From JBKSMP01 sp964582055 (GTDB taxonomy: Bacteria > Verrucomicrobiota > Verrucomicrobiia > Opitutales > UBA9783): 64,000 bases of DNA. Positions 26,443 to 34,376 of this stretch are shown piece by piece. Below the pieces are notes generated by a model, which searched no databases, was not told the DNA's origin, and worked only from the letters and a program-made list of their open reading frames with translations. A program made the position numbers and the translations under genes. Location of the stretch: positions 73,541-137,540 of the forward strand of contig CAZOPT010000001.1 in NCBI GenBank assembly GCA_964582055.1. Direction: 5' to 3'. Position 1 is the first letter of the stretch, and every line of letters starts with the position of its first letter.

Positions 26443-27570
26443 TTAGAAAAATTTTTCTATTTTATTTTTTGTTTTATCTGTAGAAATCCACTGAAAGTTT
26501 GGCGAATTGTTTTTACAATTAGCATCCCAGGATTGATGTATTTGCAGCTGAATGTTATCCTTAAAAAGATTGAAGTCGATTCCTAATTCATGGCAACGCA
26601 TTACAACACGGTCGATATGTTGGGCATGTAATGTCGCAATAACCAGGTATCCCGATAAACAAGCGTAAAAAGCTGCTTTTGCAGTTTCGTTATCTCTAAT
26701 TTCTCCGATGAGAATAACATTAGGATCTTGTCGTAATATAGCTTTTAAACCGTTTTCAAATGTATATCCAGCTTTTGTATCTACTTCTGTCTGCGTCCAA
26801 TCATCGATCTCAGCTTCAATAGGGTCTTCCAGAGAAATCACTTTTAACCCTTTTTGACAAAGTAATTTCCCCAAAGCATATAGGGTTGTTGTTTTGCCGC
26901 TTCCTGTGGTCCCAGAGATAAGAATCATACCATTTAGTTCCAGTTTATGATCAATAAAATGGAGCAAATTATTCGGTAATCCTAATGTTTTTATCGAAAA
27001 AGGAAACAAATCTTCACTTAATAAGCGCAAAACCAAACTTTGTGTAACTGTACTTGCAAGATAAGATAAGCGACAAAATAAAATTTTATTTTCATATTCA
27101 TAACGAAAATGTCCTTCTTGAGGACGACGCGTTATATCAAAATTTAAGTGAGCTAAAACCAAAAAACTTTTCAATAAATGCTCACCAACGTTAAATGTAA
27201 AAGTTTCATTTCCAACCCAAGTTCGTTTGCTTTTAAATTTTAAGACAGCTTTTTCGGGGTAAATCGTTAAATAAATATCTGAAGCCTGTAATTGATAAGC
27301 TTTCCCTAAGACAGAATGTAGAAGTGTGTTTTTGTAAAAAACGCAAGTTTCTGTATTTAAAAGCGTATTTGTAGGACCTACATAAACATGTAATTGACAG
27401 CCTAGGATTTGTTCAAGCCTTTCAATGTAATTTTGAGGTAAAGACTTATCAATACCTAAAATACTAACTTTAGGTGCTATTTCACTATAATACCATCCTT
27501 GTTTATGAATAAAACGAAGAACACTTTCTTGCGATTTACCTTTAAGCCTTATGAGGGCATGCTGCTGCAT
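26443..27570 (-). CDS. GspE/PilB-family secretion ATPase (short form, copy 1)
   Basis: Cytoplasmic ATPase that powers pseudopilus or pilus assembly. 375 aa from the ATG at 27570, chosen because AGAAGGA sits just upstream; the frame runs back to 27633 within the FmdB gene. Family motifs are ITRRPQEGHFRYE, Walker A GTTGSGKTTT, Asp box VISLEDPIEAEI, Walker B VILIGEIRD and the His box ATLHAQHIDRV. The full N-terminal GspE domain and the C-terminal tetracysteine zinc motif are missing. It overlaps the fmdB-like gene by 29 nt and precedes the tandem-Nudix gene. Confidence 0.9.
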   Translation of the reverse strand: MQQHALIRLKGKSQESVLRFIHKQGWYYSEIAPKVSILGIDKSLPQNYIERLEQILGCQLHVYVGPTNTLLNTETCVFYKNTLLHSVLGKAYQLQASDIYLTIYPEKAVLKFKSKRTWVGNETFTFNVGEHLLKSFLVLAHLNFDITRRPQEGHFRYEYENKILFCRLSYLASTVTQSLVLRLLSEDLFPFSIKTLGLPNNLLHFIDHKLELNGMILISGTTGSGKTTTLYALGKLLCQKGLKVISLEDPIEAEIDDWTQTEVDTKAGYTFENGLKAILRQDPNVILIGEIRDNETAKAAFYACLSGYLVIATLHAQHIDRVVMRCHELGIDFNLFKDNIQLQIHQSWDANCKNNSPNFQWISTDKTKNKIEKFF

Positions 27571-27787
27571 TTTCCTTCTTAGGACATTGATCGCACTTTG
27601 AAGAATGTTTATAGTCCGTTTCATAAAACCCATGTCCTTTGAAAATAAGTCCTGCCCCTTCTCCTATTTTTCGATGTAATGTTGGTTTTTGGCAATAAGG
27701 ACAAATTGTTTTTGCAGGTTCTTTTATGGAATGAAATATTTCCAATGTTTTTCCGCATGAACTACAACTGTAATCATAGGTTGGCAT
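27542..27787 (-). CDS. FmdB-family zinc-ribbon protein
   Basis: Small protein of 81 aa starting MPTYDYSCSSCGKTLEIF with a second pair CPYC, forming the FmdB/CxxC_CxxC_SSSS zinc ribbon. Further Cys and His residues at the C-terminus (CDQCPKK, CPHKA) could bind another metal. Family members are called putative regulators, but their function is not established. It overlaps the downstream GspE-like gene and is divergent from the secretin gene. Confidence 0.88.
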   Translation of the reverse strand: MPTYDYSCSSCGKTLEIFHSIKEPAKTICPYCQKPTLHRKIGEGAGLIFKGHGFYETDYKHSSKCDQCPKKENAAACPHKA

Positions 27788-27920
27788 AATTTTATTATTT
27801 TACAATCATTTGCGACTATCTTGGCAAGCTCTTTTTAAAAATTTCTTATTTTTCGCTTGTAGAAAAGAGTTTTTATTGGTAAGCCTATTAACAGTAGGGC
27901 ATAAAAATGTCAGGTGTCAC

Positions 27921-29615
27921 GTGAATAATTTAAGTAATAATAAAGCTAACAAGGCGTATTGGACGCTACTTATTATTTTTTTCTTGTTTTTAAAATTGTT
28001 AAGAGCAGATGAACGTAAAGAGGTTCATGAAACGCTCTTGCAAGGTATTCAAGAATCTTGGCCGGTACCTAAACCTACAGAAGTAGCTATTACTGGTGAA
28101 CTTAGTGATGTTGACAAAAATCCTTGCGGAAATCAGTCTCTAAGTGAACAATTAGCCCGTATCATTATTCCGAAAGTCAACTTAAGTCAATTGCCATTGT
28201 CAAAAGCATTGACGTTTTTAACAGAGTTTTCTAGCGTTTACGATTTAGAAGGTAAGGGGGTTAGTTTTGTGCTTATCGATCCTGATCATAAAGATCCTTA
28301 TATTGACCTCAATGTGCAATCTTTATCCTTGGAAAAAATCTTGCGTTATATTTGTGAAATGACGCACTTTTCCTTTCAAATTGAAGGAAATATTGTTGTT
28401 TTTCGAGATGGTACCAAACGAACGTTAGATTTGCGTACACAAGTTTTTCCAGTATCTCGCGGAAGTGTTTTGCAGATTTTGAATTATGCGCAGCCTTCTG
28501 CAGAAGAAAAATCTCTTTCAGACGAAGCTTTACTCAAGGAGTTTTTTGGAAAAATTGGCATTTCGTGGACTGAAGAAGGTGTTGGATTTGCTTATGATGG
28601 ATGTCGAATTGTTGCAACACATTATCCTGATGTTTTATGTCGTATTCAAGCGCTACTTCAACAGTATAAACCTTTGCCTCAGGTTGCCATTGAAACTAAA
28701 TTTTTAGATATTCAACAAGGTATTTTGGAAGAACTTGGTTTACGTTGGAATTCAGGTAAGAACAACAATGTTACAGTCGATACAACGACAACTTTGCGTC
28801 CTTTATCACGACTTGATAGTATCAAGTGGACAAGTGAAGCAAGCCGTGAAAATACCACATCTGCTATTCCTAAATTTCCTAATGCACTTGATTTTGGTAA
28901 TAATGTAGCGTCATTTTTAGATGTCAATACAATCCTTAATCGCTATCAAATGCAATTTATTTTGCGCGCGATTGAACAACGTTCAGATTCAGACCTCATG
29001 AGCACTCCAAAAGTAACGGTTTTGTCGGGTAGAAAAGCAGAAATTGTTATTGCTCAAGAGTTACGTTATCCAGAAAGTTTTCGTGATGGCCGTGCTGAAG
29101 TGGGAAGTAAACATTCGGATGCATCATCGGCTGGAACGGCCATCATTGCAGGGGTTCCTGAAAACTTTGTTACACGTAATGTCGGTGTTGAAATGAGCGT
29201 TGTTCCTTTAGTTGAAAGCAATGAGCGTATTCATTTGTCGCTCGAACCTTGTGTTACCGAATTGGAAGGGTTTGTTCCTTATGGAGGTAGTAATATTATA
29301 ACGTATGGGGCAAATGTTACATCCTACGATTCTGGCTATTATCAGCCTGTTTTTTCAACTCGACGTATTAAAACCGAAGTTTCTCTAGCCAACGGTGCTA
29401 CATTAGTTATGGGAGGCTTAACACGCGAAGAAGTTAAGGAAACGAAAGATAAAGTACCGATTTTTGGTAATATTCCTCTTATAGGAAAATTGTTTACATC
29501 AAAGGGTCAAACGGCTCAAAAACGTAATTTGTTGATTTTTGTGACTGCAAATTTGTTGAATGAAGATGGAAAAACTTTTGTCACACCAGAGCTACCGACA
29601 CAGCAAACGTTCTAG
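27921..29615 (+). CDS. Secretin (type II/type IV pilus GspD/PilQ family)
   Basis: Outer-membrane gated channel protein. From a GTG at 27921 with AGGTG upstream it is 564 aa; there is no ATG near the start, and the frame extends back to a TTG at 27810, so the N-terminus is uncertain. A signal/anchor helix (about residues 13-27) precedes an STN-like domain (about 84-162) and an N-domain. The secretin domain (about 300-560) has LMSTPKVTVLSGRKAEI, GATLVMGGLTREE, VPIFGNIPLIGKLF and the end LLIFVTANLL, all typical. It may need a pilotin not seen here. Confidence 0.92.
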   Translation: MNNLSNNKANKAYWTLLIIFFLFLKLLRADERKEVHETLLQGIQESWPVPKPTEVAITGELSDVDKNPCGNQSLSEQLARIIIPKVNLSQLPLSKALTFLTEFSSVYDLEGKGVSFVLIDPDHKDPYIDLNVQSLSLEKILRYICEMTHFSFQIEGNIVVFRDGTKRTLDLRTQVFPVSRGSVLQILNYAQPSAEEKSLSDEALLKEFFGKIGISWTEEGVGFAYDGCRIVATHYPDVLCRIQALLQQYKPLPQVAIETKFLDIQQGILEELGLRWNSGKNNNVTVDTTTTLRPLSRLDSIKWTSEASRENTTSAIPKFPNALDFGNNVASFLDVNTILNRYQMQFILRAIEQRSDSDLMSTPKVTVLSGRKAEIVIAQELRYPESFRDGRAEVGSKHSDASSAGTAIIAGVPENFVTRNVGVEMSVVPLVESNERIHLSLEPCVTELEGFVPYGGSNIITYGANVTSYDSGYYQPVFSTRRIKTEVSLANGATLVMGGLTREEVKETKDKVPIFGNIPLIGKLFTSKGQTAQKRNLLIFVTANLLNEDGKTFVTPELPTQQTF

Positions 29616-30957
29616 TCCTTTTCAAGGTAATCTTACGTTTACGGTTTTGTGTCTCATTGCGCTTAGTTGTGGAATTGCTGCGCTTTCTTTAAAAAACAAC
29701 CAGTACAAACGCTATTGTCAACGAATACATCGTAATTATTTTGATGAAAAACAGGCATTAGAACTCTGTTTTGCGGCCTTTAAAAAATTGAAAGAAGCCG
29801 CTACTAAAGATGCAGTTATTACTTATGAAAAAGAAGGAAAAATCCATTTTGTAGATGCTATTAGCAAAGAAGATTTAGTGAATTTAGACGAAATTCTTTT
29901 TGAAAATTCTGCAAAAATTTCTGTTTTCTCAGATCCTGAGGCGAAAAATTACATTCCTTGTTTACCCCAATCAGAAGGTGTTCGACAAACACTTGAAGAG
30001 CTTTTTCAACAAGAAATACGTCCAGAACCTCTAAAAAATAATTACCCGCTTATTCGAAATCGTTGGTTTTCTTTAAAAAATAATACTGCTTTAGATGCTA
30101 GCCTTTTTGAGCCTTATTTAAAAGCTTGGGATAAACTTGATAATCAATTAAAATTAACCTTCTTAAATCCTTTCGATCGATCATTAAAGAGAAAGTTCAA
30201 TCTAACCGTAACATGTAATGTATCAGATGAAGTAATGTCGCCTAAATCTCCAGTTTTTGACTGCTCTTTAAAACCGGGTGAGTCTGTTTTTCATAACGTA
30301 GAAATAAAAACAGAAAAAAATTTTTCAAATTTTACCATTTGTTATGGTACAATTTCGGTTGAAAAAACTTTAAGATCTGAGTCATCTAGAAAAACAACTC
30401 CTAAATGGAGGAGGCTATCGCCTCCTGCACCTGAACCTATAAAACTCAAAGAGATTATCGATAAAATTTATTTTAAGACGCAAACGCCGCTACAATGTTT
30501 GAATACATGTTTGTTTTTTCATGAGACTTTAGAGCCAATAGTTGCATTTGGGAAAAAGGATGAAATCAATAAATATTTTTGGAATAATGTTCTTTTTGAT
30601 AAATCTGCAGTTTATTTTAACTTAAATGCGAACGAGGTACAATTAAAACAAAAATTGGAGGGCTTGTTCGAAGAATCTGTTGTTAAAATGTTATGTGAAG
30701 ATATTTTAAAAAGCCAACCTTTTTATGATATTTATTCGTTTACTTCTAAGCTTTCTCAAGATTTGGCGAGCCATTGGAATGCATTGGACAGTCTTCCTAT
30801 TTTTGTGTTACGTGAGGAGAGTTTTATCATTGAAGCGCAACTTAAAAGTCTTCAAAAAAATGTCTTCATACGATGTCGTTTATGGGTTCATCGTGAGATA
30901 AAATCGGATAAAGAGCGTGAGTGGAGTATAGACCAAATCGAATATAAACGATTTTAA
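29560..30957 (+). CDS. Unknown membrane protein, possibly PilX/GspK-like
   Basis: 465 aa. A Lys/Arg-rich N-terminus is followed by GNLTFTVLCLIALSCGIAAL (about 23-42, one membrane helix) and an amphipathic helix with RYCQRIHRNYFDEKQALELCFAAF. The layout of Gly, hydrophobic helix, Arg and then Ala/Glu helix resembles minor-pilin (PilX/GspK) N-termini, but no clear prepilin cleavage site can be confirmed. The large remainder is unrecognised and presumably periplasmic. The start overlaps the secretin gene by 56 nt (second ATG at 29566), so the two are co-transcribed and probably act together. Confidence 0.65.
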   Translation: MKMEKLLSHQSYRHSKRSSPFQGNLTFTVLCLIALSCGIAALSLKNNQYKRYCQRIHRNYFDEKQALELCFAAFKKLKEAATKDAVITYEKEGKIHFVDAISKEDLVNLDEILFENSAKISVFSDPEAKNYIPCLPQSEGVRQTLEELFQQEIRPEPLKNNYPLIRNRWFSLKNNTALDASLFEPYLKAWDKLDNQLKLTFLNPFDRSLKRKFNLTVTCNVSDEVMSPKSPVFDCSLKPGESVFHNVEIKTEKNFSNFTICYGTISVEKTLRSESSRKTTPKWRRLSPPAPEPIKLKEIIDKIYFKTQTPLQCLNTCLFFHETLEPIVAFGKKDEINKYFWNNVLFDKSAVYFNLNANEVQLKQKLEGLFEESVVKMLCEDILKSQPFYDIYSFTSKLSQDLASHWNALDSLPIFVLREESFIIEAQLKSLQKNVFIRCRLWVHREIKSDKEREWSIDQIEYKRF

Positions 30958-30958
30958 T

Positions 30959-32074
30959 TTAGGTCTTTGTATCAATTTTGGAATTATCAAAAACTTTATC
31001 TTCAAAAACAATCATGCGTTCCATCGATCTTGCCCAAGATTGAAAAAGAATGCCATTTAAGAAATGTATTTGTTGTGTACGGTCATAACCTAAATTTTCT
31101 AAACGTTGAGTTACACTTGCTAAGGAATTTGCATGTAATGTTGCCAGTACACAATGTCCAGTCAATGCTGCATTAACAGCCATTTTGAGATGTTGTACAT
31201 CCCTTATTTCACCTATGCCAACAATACGCACGCTTTGCCGTAGTAAATTTCGAACAAAGTTGTCGGAAGGCAAATTTGTTTGCAAGGTAAGTTGAACAAA
31301 ATCGTTCGAAGGGACTTCGATAGGATCTTCCAAACTTACCACACGTAACTGCTTAAAATGTCTTAAAATACTGTAGTAGGTTGTTGTTTTTCCATTTCCA
31401 ATAGGTCCTGTAATGAGCCACAAGCCATTTGGATTTTTGCACAAACTTTGAAAAAAATTCGTTTTGTCTAAGCCTAAATTTTCAGGGGTGTAATAATTTG
31501 TATTTCTTAAAAGCCGAATAACAAGCGTTTCGCCATGTAAACAAGGCAAGGTTGAAACGCGACAATTGACGATTGTATCGGGTAGTTGCATATCAAATTG
31601 GCCATCGTGTGGACGTCGCGAATCTGTTATGTCAATTTCTGCTTTCAACTTGATCAAATTAAAAAGTAGTTGTTGATTTTCCACACTTAGTTTTTGTAAA
31701 ACCGACAATTGACCTTTTTTGCGTACACGAATGACACATTTTGATCGATGCGCTTCGAAGTGAATATCTGAACAGTTTTGTTGATAAGCAGAAAAAATTA
31801 ATTGTGCCAATTGGTGAGGAATGTCTACTTTTACTTCTTGTTGAATCAGCGGCACAGTCCCCTTAAAGCTTTGAATACTTTCTTTAAAATGGTTTTCATC
31901 AACAATTTCAATGTCGATTAATTTACCATAAATTTGCGAAAGATAATGCACGTATCGTTGTGTTTCTGATGAAAAAGAAGGTCGTATTTTGCAAAAAAGT
32001 GTGTTTTTATCTTCATAAATTGGTAGGATTCCAAAGCGACGAAAACTTTTTTGTAAAATCGGCAGATCTTCCAT
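30959..32074 (-). CDS. GspE/PilB-family secretion ATPase (short form, copy 2)
   Basis: 371-aa paralogue of the ATPase at 26443-27570. Motifs: SDIHFEAHRSKCVIRVRKKG (N2 domain), SRRPHDGQFDMQ, Walker A GPIGNGKTTT (Ile and Asn where Thr and Ser are usual), Asp box VVSLEDPIEV, Walker B RIVGIGEIRD (the usual DP before it is lost) and His box ATLHANSLASV. Like copy 1 it lacks the C-terminal zinc cysteines. It is convergent with the PilX-like gene, 1 nt apart. One copy may assemble and the other retract, but neither is a clear PilT. Confidence 0.88.
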   Translation of the reverse strand: MEDLPILQKSFRRFGILPIYEDKNTLFCKIRPSFSSETQRYVHYLSQIYGKLIDIEIVDENHFKESIQSFKGTVPLIQQEVKVDIPHQLAQLIFSAYQQNCSDIHFEAHRSKCVIRVRKKGQLSVLQKLSVENQQLLFNLIKLKAEIDITDSRRPHDGQFDMQLPDTIVNCRVSTLPCLHGETLVIRLLRNTNYYTPENLGLDKTNFFQSLCKNPNGLWLITGPIGNGKTTTYYSILRHFKQLRVVSLEDPIEVPSNDFVQLTLQTNLPSDNFVRNLLRQSVRIVGIGEIRDVQHLKMAVNAALTGHCVLATLHANSLASVTQRLENLGYDRTQQIHFLNGILFQSWARSMERMIVFEDKVFDNSKIDTKT

Positions 32075-32165
32075 GTATCTAACTTATGGACAAAGGTAAT
32101 TTCTCGCAAGATTTTTACGCGATTTTTTTGATAATGTATAAAAATTTAAAAATTGGATAATTGGC

Positions 32166-32194
32166 TTGACACGTCTTATTGTAAGATATTTTGT
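32166..32194 (+). promoter_or_regulatory. Likely promoter of rpsT
   Basis: A perfect TTGACA at 32166-32171 is followed by TATTTT at 32187-32192 (15-nt spacer) or TTTTGT at 32189-32194 (17 nt), about 30 nt upstream of the rpsT start. Confidence 0.5.
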
Positions 32195-32219
32195 AAATAG
32201 TGTATCAATTTAATAAGTA

Positions 32220-32543
32220 ATGGCGAATATTAAATCATCAAAGCGAGCGATTCGTAAGATTGCAAAATTAACTGTAAAAAATAAAGCAGAAAAAAGTCGC
32301 TTGAAAACATTTTCTAAAAAGTTGCAGAAGTTGCAAGAGGGTAACGATGTTGTTGCTATTAAAACAATGGCAATGCAGTATATGTCGATCATCGATAAGG
32401 CTGGGAAGCATGGAGTTTGGCATGCCAATAAGGTTAATCGTATGAAAAGTCGTTTGACGCCTCTTATTTTTAATGTTTCTGCGCAAGCTTCTCAAGAGGC
32501 TGTTTCTCAGCAGGTTGAAGAAACAGTAGCGGCAGAAGCGTAA
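32220..32543 (+). CDS. rpsT: 30S ribosomal protein S20
   Basis: Small-subunit protein S20 beginning MANIKSSKRAIRKIAKLTVKN, the usual Lys/Arg-rich helical N-terminus, with KAGKHGVWHANKVNRMKSRL in the second half. At 107 aa it is longer than usual (about 87): the last 20 or so residues are an Ala/Glu/Gln-rich acidic tail (QEAVSQQVEETVAAEA). It is a single-gene unit with its own candidate promoter and terminator. Confidence 0.93.
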   Translation: MANIKSSKRAIRKIAKLTVKNKAEKSRLKTFSKKLQKLQEGNDVVAIKTMAMQYMSIIDKAGKHGVWHANKVNRMKSRLTPLIFNVSAQASQEAVSQQVEETVAAEA

Positions 32544-32564
32544 AACATTTCTCCCATCCCATCC

Positions 32565-32593
32565 GAGGCCTTGAGTTATTGAGGCCTCTTTTT
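32565..32593 (+). terminator. Rho-independent terminator after rpsT
   Basis: GAGGCCT (32565-32571) pairs perfectly with AGGCCTC (32582-32588) around a 10-nt loop, followed directly by a T-run. It lies about 22 nt after the rpsT stop. Confidence 0.85.
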
Positions 32594-32657
32594 GTTTTAG
32601 TGTATTTCTTAAAAGTTTACGCTTGCATATTTTGTCTAGAAAGCTTCGAATAACAGT

Positions 32658-33554
32658 ATGTTAAAAAGGCTAGATTTTGTTTTTTTGGCGTTTTTAGGTA
32701 TTTACAATTTATTTGGACAGGAATATCCATCCGTTCTTGCTCGTGTGAATGGTGAAATCATTACACGAAATGAAGTAGAACGGCTTGTGGAAGGCAGTGG
32801 GTTATCTTATGAAAAAATTATAGCTCAATTAATTGATCGGAAATTGCTTATTGCTGCATTTGAAGCACAAAAAGGCAAAGTTCAAACAACGCAAGTTGAT
32901 TTGCAAATGGAGAATATTATTCAAAACAGTTTCCGGGGTAATCGTCAACAATTTGTGGCTGTTTTGCAGGCTGAAGGGCAATCAATCTACGAATTAAAGG
33001 ATGAAATTAAGAATTCGATTGTAGAAAATGTTATGCGACAACAGAATTTTCAATCAGCCAATATCCTTAGCCCTAAAAAGATACAAACGTATTATCAACA
33101 ACATCCAGAACAATTTTCAAAGCCCGTGCGTTATTGTATTCAGCAAAGCGGATTTAGGGCAGATGCGACGCTTCAAGTGGGTGAAAAAACTGTTTTAAAG
33201 AGGGAGTATTTGCAAGAATTAATAGAAAAAGAAACAGATTTCTCAACGATTCAATCCTTGTTGGACGAATTTGCAACAGATGTCATTTGGTACACAGAAT
33301 CTGAATTAGATCCGTCGTTAGCCAAGCAATTATCTAATTTATCAGTAAATCAAAATACAGCCTATATAAAAATGAATGAGGTGTTTGTGACTTCGCGTCT
33401 TGTTGGGAAGGAGCCAGCTTCGATAATTCCTTTGGCGGAAGTCCAAGGTCGTATAGAAGAGATTCTGATTTTTGAAGCGAATACACAGGCTTATAAAAAG
33501 TATATTCAAGGATTACGCGAAAAAGCTTTTATTGAAATTCTTTATAAGAATTAA
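32658..33554 (+). CDS. SurA-like periplasmic chaperone with degenerate PPIase domain
   Basis: 298 aa with a signal peptide (LDFVFLAFLGIYNLFG) followed by VLARVNGEIITRNEVERLV, typical of the SurA/PrsA N-terminal chaperone domain. LIDRKLLIAAFEAQKGK and a helical stretch to about 155 also fit. The C-terminal 140 or so residues keep the outline of a parvulin domain (DFSTIQSLLDEFATDVIWYTESEL, PLAEVQGRIEEIL) but lack the usual catalytic motifs, so it is probably a chaperone without isomerase activity. Its likely role is escort of outer-membrane proteins to BamA. The 3' end overlaps the convergent ybgC-like gene by 4 nt. Confidence 0.78.
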   Translation: MLKRLDFVFLAFLGIYNLFGQEYPSVLARVNGEIITRNEVERLVEGSGLSYEKIIAQLIDRKLLIAAFEAQKGKVQTTQVDLQMENIIQNSFRGNRQQFVAVLQAEGQSIYELKDEIKNSIVENVMRQQNFQSANILSPKKIQTYYQQHPEQFSKPVRYCIQQSGFRADATLQVGEKTVLKREYLQELIEKETDFSTIQSLLDEFATDVIWYTESELDPSLAKQLSNLSVNQNTAYIKMNEVFVTSRLVGKEPASIIPLAEVQGRIEEILIFEANTQAYKKYIQGLREKAFIEILYKN

Positions 33555-33958
33555 GAATTTTTAAGTGCTAACATTTTATCGACAAAAAAGACTGGTGGTT
33601 TGATCAATTTACGTTGAGCATTGATAAACGCATGTACGGTAAACCCTTTAGCAATTAGAATATTCTGTCTAAAGAGTTCGTACGTCAAGGTAAAACGGGC
33701 TCGCTGGCAATCTTCCGGAGGAAAAAGCTTTATAAGCAATGTATCATCAAAAAAAGAGGGTAATTTATACGTTAAATCCGCTTGTACGACAGGAAGAAAA
33801 AACCCTTCTTGTTCCATTTTCTTGTAATCAATACCGAGCGATTTTAGCCATTCTACACGTGCTAATTCCAGCCAAACAAAATAACTACTATGATGTACAA
33901 CACCCATAGCATCTGTTTCGGCATATCGTACCTGAATTGGAATTTCAAAGGCTTGCAT
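33551..33958 (-). CDS. Acyl-CoA thioesterase, YbgC/4HBT family
   Basis: 135-aa hotdog-fold thioesterase. The signature RYAETDAMGVVHHSSYFVWLELAR contains the catalytic Asp of the 4-hydroxybenzoyl-CoA thioesterase/YbgC family. YbgC usually belongs to the tol-pal operon; here the start overlaps the atpC stop (TAATG), so it forms the tail of the ATP synthase operon instead. The substrate is probably a short acyl-CoA or acyl-ACP, not determinable from sequence. Confidence 0.88.
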   Translation of the reverse strand: MQAFEIPIQVRYAETDAMGVVHHSSYFVWLELARVEWLKSLGIDYKKMEQEGFFLPVVQADLTYKLPSFFDDTLLIKLFPPEDCQRARFTLTYELFRQNILIAKGFTVHAFINAQRKLIKPPVFFVDKMLALKNS

Positions 33959-34374
33959 TAACGTTTTGCTTGCTTCGTTAATTTTTGAGCTACTTGAAAA
34001 CGAAAGATTTTATCTAAACGTTCTAATTCTTCATCATCAACAGCTTTTTCAGTTTTTGCTTTTTCCAAAGCTTCTTGAGCGCGTTGAATGGCCGCATCAA
34101 TCGAAGTTTCATCTAAAACTTGTACGTCGATTGCTGCTTCTGTAAGCAGAACCAATTCTGAGCCTCTCAAACGAAAAAATCCGGTATCAATTGCTATTGG
34201 AATTGTGGTTCCAGCTTCTTTATAAAATACAGTTCCTACCTCTAAAACACCAATAATTGGCAAATGACCTTCGAGAATTTCGATTTCACCGAGTGCTGTT
34301 GGCAAAATTACAGATGTAACTTTGCCTTCAAAAACGGTCTTTTCAGGAACTATGATCTTTAATGTTAATGCCAT
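33958..34374 (-). CDS. atpC: ATP synthase epsilon subunit
   Basis: F1 central-stalk subunit, 138 aa. The N-terminal beta sandwich (LKIIVPEKTVFEGKVTSVILP, then GEIEILEGHLPIIGVLEVG) is typical, and the C-terminal helical hairpin (AAIQRAQEALEKAKTEKAV) is the part that can inhibit ATP hydrolysis in other bacteria. It follows atpD after 2 nt and overlaps the ybgC-like gene. Confidence 0.95.
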   Translation of the reverse strand: MALTLKIIVPEKTVFEGKVTSVILPTALGEIEILEGHLPIIGVLEVGTVFYKEAGTTIPIAIDTGFFRLRGSELVLLTEAAIDVQVLDETSIDAAIQRAQEALEKAKTEKAVDDEELERLDKIFRFQVAQKLTKQAKR

Positions 34375-34376
34375 AA

